In this document: in pieces, positions 40,192-42,767 of the stretch
Layout: each line of letters begins with the position of its first letter
Numbering within the stretch: position 1 is the first letter of the stretch
DNA from: Streptomyces albospinus
Lineage (GTDB): Bacteria > Actinomycetota > Actinomycetes > Streptomycetales > Streptomycetaceae
Length of the DNA stretch: 42,767 nt
Assembly (NCBI RefSeq): GCF_014648695.1
Contig: NZ_BMRP01000018.1
Span: 72,980-115,746 of the forward strand
Reading direction: 5' to 3'
Made by a program: the position numbers and the translations under genes
Notes under the pieces: generated by a model
What the model was told of the DNA's origin: nothing
The model's database searches: none
Seen by the model: the letters and a program-made list of their open reading frames with translations, nothing else

Positions 40192-41637
40192 TCAGCCCTC
40201 CTCGTACGGGCCGGCCGGATCGAACGGACCCGCGCCGCCGGACGGGGACGGGGCGCCCCGCCGGACGCCGAACCGCCCGGCGCCCGCCGGGGCCGGGGTC
40301 GGACCCGGCACCGGGCCGGATTCCGCTGCCGCGCCCGCCGTTATGGCCTTGCGCCTGCGCCCGGTCAGCGTCGGGCGGGCCCGGTGGCCGCCCCTCCCCT
40401 GCCGGGCGGCCGGTGCGTCGACCAGGCCCAGTTCGCCGGCGAGCGTCCACAGCGCCTGCTTGACCGCCGAGCGGCTGTCGAGATCCTGCATGCGGCCGGC
40501 GTCGACGCAGGGCTGGAGTTCCTTGAAGGCGGCCGGGACCGTGGTCCTGGCGACCTGGGTGCCGGTGGCCTTGGCGACCAGCGGCGGCTGGATCTCGGTG
40601 TTGCGGGTGAGGCGGTTGAGGACCGTGACGGTGTCCTCCGCCTTGCGGATCTGGAGCCGGTCCCACAGCCGCACCTGCCGCTTGGCGGCCCGTACGCAGA
40701 CCACGTCCGGGGTCGTCACCAGCAGGGCCACATCGGCGAGTTCGACGGCCGCGGCGTTGGCGGACTGCATCTGGGAGCCGCAGTCGACGATCACCACTTC
40801 GTAGCGGGAGCGCAGCGCGGTGACGATCTGGCGGGCCGCCCGGTCGTCGACCTCCTCGCCGCGCTCGCCCTCCTCGGGGGCGAGCAGCAGCCCGAGACCG
40901 GTGTGGTGGTCGTGCACCGCGTCCTGGAGCACCCGTACGGAGATGTCCTGGATCCCGGCCAGGTCGACGACCGAGCGGCGGAACTGGACGTCCAGATAGG
41001 AGGCGACGTCGCCGGACTGGAGGTCCAGGTCGACCAGCGCCACGCTGCGGCCCGCGGCCCGCGCGGCGAGCGCCAGCTGGACGGCGGCGACGGTGGTGCC
41101 GACCCCGCCCTTGGCGCCGGTCACGGTCACCAGCGTGCCGGCCGGACCCGGGGCCGCTTCCGGGCCGCCACCCAGGTGCACGCGGACCCCGGCCGCCCAC
41201 TGGGCCGCGGCCTGCACCCGGGCGGCCAACTCGTCGTAGCCCAGCGGCAGTCCGACGATGCCGCGGGCGCCCGCGTCCATCGCCGCGGAGAACAGCGCGG
41301 GCCCGGCGTCGGTGGTGATCAGTACGACGCCGACGGCGGGGAAGCGGAGCGCCACCTCGCGGATCAGCTCCAGCGCCGGCATCGGGCCGATCCGCTCGTG
41401 GACGAGGACGACCTCGGGCAGCGCCTCGACGCCGGACGGCACACCGGCGGGGGGCAGCCCCTGGCCGGCCGGCGGGGCGCCCGCTCCGGGACCGGCGGCG
41501 CCGGCCAGCGCGGTGAGGAGCGCGGTGGAGTCGGCGACCGCGGGCGCCGGTTCGGCGTCCGGCAGCTGGCCGAGGAGCGCGGAGACGGCCCGGGCGGCGT
41601 CCGGGTCGCCGACTGCCGGGAGGATGCGGATGGTCAC
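40192..41637 (-). CDS. cpaE: CpaE/TadZ-like localisation ATPase
   Basis: This 481-residue protein has an N-terminal receiver-like domain (about 1-150, without a clear phosphorylatable Asp pocket), a MinD/ParA-type ATPase domain (about 168-420) and a disordered Pro/Gly C-terminus. The P-loop is VTGAKGGVGTT: the signature lysine K176 is kept, but the usual second lysine is Thr181, a change I recall from other CpaE/TadZ proteins and which suggests weak or altered nucleotide hydrolysis. It positions the Tad machine at the membrane. It lies 13 bases downstream of cpaB. Confidence 0.92.
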   Translation of the reverse strand: MTIRILPAVGDPDAARAVSALLGQLPDAEPAPAVADSTALLTALAGAAGPGAGAPPAGQGLPPAGVPSGVEALPEVVLVHERIGPMPALELIREVALRFPAVGVVLITTDAGPALFSAAMDAGARGIVGLPLGYDELAARVQAAAQWAAGVRVHLGGGPEAAPGPAGTLVTVTGAKGGVGTTVAAVQLALAARAAGRSVALVDLDLQSGDVASYLDVQFRRSVVDLAGIQDISVRVLQDAVHDHHTGLGLLLAPEEGERGEEVDDRAARQIVTALRSRYEVVIVDCGSQMQSANAAAVELADVALLVTTPDVVCVRAAKRQVRLWDRLQIRKAEDTVTVLNRLTRNTEIQPPLVAKATGTQVARTTVPAAFKELQPCVDAGRMQDLDSRSAVKQALWTLAGELGLVDAPAARQGRGGHRARPTLTGRRRKAITAGAAAESGPVPGPTPAPAGAGRFGVRRGAPSPSGGAGPFDPAGPYEEG

Positions 41638-41650
41638 CTGTGCCTCCGGG

Positions 41651-42370
41651 TCACTTGTCGCCGTCGAGGGTGTAGGTGCGCTCGGCCGGCGGGATGGTGG
41701 CCTCGGTGCCGGGGGCGAGCAGGGCGAGCCGCACGTGGGAGGCGAACGACTCCGCGTACGCGACCCGTTGGGCGTCCTCGGTGTCCAGCGCGAAGGTGAT
41801 CGGGACGGCCTGGCCGGGCTGGCGGGTGGTGCCGCTGGTGGTGCCGGGGTCCTTGGCCTCCAGCGGCGTCAGCTTGCCGACGTCGATGACCTGGGCGCCG
41901 GCCACGATGACCTTGGACACCGGCTTGTCCTCGGGGCGCCGGCCGTCGAAGGTGGCGTAGATGTTCACCCGGGCACCGGGGTTGATCTTGCCGGCCACTC
42001 CGGTGGACGCGTCGATCATGATGGCGATCTCCTGCTGGCCGGGCTTCAGCGCCGGCCGGTCGACGATCATGTCGTCCTGGAGGAGCGACCCCTTCTTCAG
42101 CGGGGTCACCGCGATCCTGCCGCTGACCTTGTCCAGGTCGGTCACGGCGGTGGGCGGCAGCCACCGCTGGGGCATCTTCACCTCTTCGAACTGCCCGGGA
42201 TCCAGCGTTTTATAGGCCGCGACGTCCGCCTTGAGCCGGTACGCGGTCTCTTCCGGACCGACCTCGGACTCGACGTTCCGGATCACCGACAGCACGCCGA
42301 CGAACGCGCCGACCGCACAGAGGACGGACAGGAGCAGCAGGATCACTCCGCGGCGCTGGCGTGAGTTCAT
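41651..42370 (-). CDS. cpaB: CpaB/RcpC-like pilus assembly protein
   Basis: This 239-residue membrane-anchored protein has an N-terminal helix (VILLLLSVLCAVGAFVGVL, about 9-27). A SAF domain follows (about 45-105; AYKTLDPGQFEEVKMPQ, SGRIAVTPLKKGSLLQDDM), then an RcpC/CpaB domain (IDASTGVAGKINPGARVNIY, VPITFALDTEDAQRVAYAES). In proteobacteria CpaB works with the secretin CpaC; no secretin is expected or seen here, so in this monoderm its partner must differ. Start ATG 42370. Confidence 0.92.
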   Translation of the reverse strand: MNSRQRRGVILLLLSVLCAVGAFVGVLSVIRNVESEVGPEETAYRLKADVAAYKTLDPGQFEEVKMPQRWLPPTAVTDLDKVSGRIAVTPLKKGSLLQDDMIVDRPALKPGQQEIAIMIDASTGVAGKINPGARVNIYATFDGRRPEDKPVSKVIVAGAQVIDVGKLTPLEAKDPGTTSGTTRQPGQAVPITFALDTEDAQRVAYAESFASHVRLALLAPGTEATIPPAERTYTLDGDK

Positions 42371-42448
42371 GGGTGGGGGACCTCGATCGATACGGGCTGC
42401 GGACGGTCGGGCGGTCGTGGGGCGGATGCCGGCGGGTGCCGGGCGGGT

Positions 42449-42767
42449 TCAGCGCACGCGGGCCACCGCCCGCGCGGTTCCGGGGGCGTCCGGGCGGCCG
42501 GGGAGGTCGGGGTGGCCGGGCAGGTCCCAGCGGCCCGGCGCCTGCGGTGCGCCGGGCGGCGCCGGGTCTCCGGTGCCGCTCATGATGTTCGGTCCCCGGA
42601 CGTCGGGTTGGCCGGATCCGCCGCGCGGATCGCCGGGTCCCCGGCCACCCTGGACCCCGTACGGCGCCACCGGTGAGAGCCCGCGCTGCCGCAGCGGCGA
42701 GGCGGGGCAGTCGGGTGGGGCGGCGGGGGGCTGTGCGGGCGCCGGAGCCGCGGCGGCGGGCGGCGCG
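42449..42767 (-). CDS. Partial Pro/Gly/Ala-rich hypothetical protein at the window edge
   Basis: The frame is open from the right edge of the window to the stop at 42449 (106 residues, start not visible). Composition is dominated by Pro, Gly and Ala, with DLPGHPDLPGRPDAPGT near the end and a basic AVARVR terminus. Third codon positions are strongly G/C, which supports coding despite low complexity. I recognise no domain. It lies 78 bases upstream of cpaB on the same strand and may be the first or second gene of the Tad operon. Confidence 0.5.
   Translation of the reverse strand, partial: APPAAAAPAPAQPPAAPPDCPASPLRQRGLSPVAPYGVQGGRGPGDPRGGSGQPDVRGPNIMSGTGDPAPPGAPQAPGRWDLPGHPDLPGRPDAPGTARAVARVR

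Overview
The window (about 42.8 kb, very GC-rich with strong G/C at third codon positions) looks like the chromosome of a streptomycete. The indicators are a WhiB-like protein, DUF397 and DUF1707 proteins, a PadR/ABC/FtsX cassette, a SpoIIE-HATPase phosphatase, oxyR-ahpCD, and an in-frame TTA codon in one gene. From memory, the order glpX - whiB-like - class I fumarase - fumC - oxyR/ahpCD resembles the core region of the Streptomyces coelicolor chromosome. I could not run a comparison. I see no tRNA, rRNA, CRISPR array, transposase or phage integrase.

Region by region. (1) 1-10.3 kb: DUF4245 membrane protein (-), fructose-1,6-bisphosphatase GlpX (+), WhiB-like protein (-), DUF1707 protein with an 11-residue repeat tail (-), and class I Fe-S fumarase (+). 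A small XRE/DUF397 island follows, in which the XRE gene carries a single-base frameshift and a 67-aa CxCPRH protein is divergent. Then come class II fumarase FumC, an apparently leaderless DUF402 gene, and a methyltransferase with a TTA codon. (2) 10.4-16.8 kb: a large SpoIIE phosphatase/HATPase regulator, a catalase, and convergent to it a bifunctional penicillin-binding protein. (3) 17-22.9 kb: an SPFH protein with a small ribbon-helix-helix protein, a PadR regulator overlapping an ABC ATPase and an FtsX-type permease, and a Uma2-family nuclease-like protein. (4) 22.9-31.8 kb: divergent oxyR and ahpCD, an AI-2E-type permease, a secreted transglycosylase-like protein, a PIN-PhoH ATPase, a cis-prenyltransferase, and an aldo/keto reductase. 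(5) 32-42.8 kb: an almost complete Tad/Flp pilus locus on the minus strand: prepilin peptidase, OmpA-domain protein, lipoprotein, TadG-like protein, Flp pilin, an unknown membrane protein, TadC, TadB, CpaF, two TadE-like pseudopilins, CpaE, CpaB and a partial Pro-rich protein at the edge. A DUF192 gene on the plus strand interrupts it.

How the genes work together. Central carbon metabolism (GlpX, two unrelated fumarases) sits beside peroxide defence (catalase, OxyR, AhpC/AhpD). Several genes concern the envelope (PBP, transglycosylase, prenyltransferase, SPFH protein). The Tad locus encodes a pilus machine with three small proteins sharing a class III signal peptide, plus an OmpA-type protein that could anchor it to peptidoglycan. 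Most transcription units end in strong hairpins, so boundaries are fairly clear.

Most points for a second look: the SPFH/RHH operon with a perfect dyad upstream; the OmpA-plus-lipoprotein arm of a Tad locus in a single-membrane organism; nested GGAAC inverted repeats upstream of flp; the frameshifted XRE gene; the TTA-containing methyltransferase; a GC hairpin element apparently exapted as coding sequence in the AI-2E permease; and the hendecad repeat tail of the DUF1707 protein. None of these proves a new system. The SPFH/RHH pair and the Tad OmpA arm are the best candidates.
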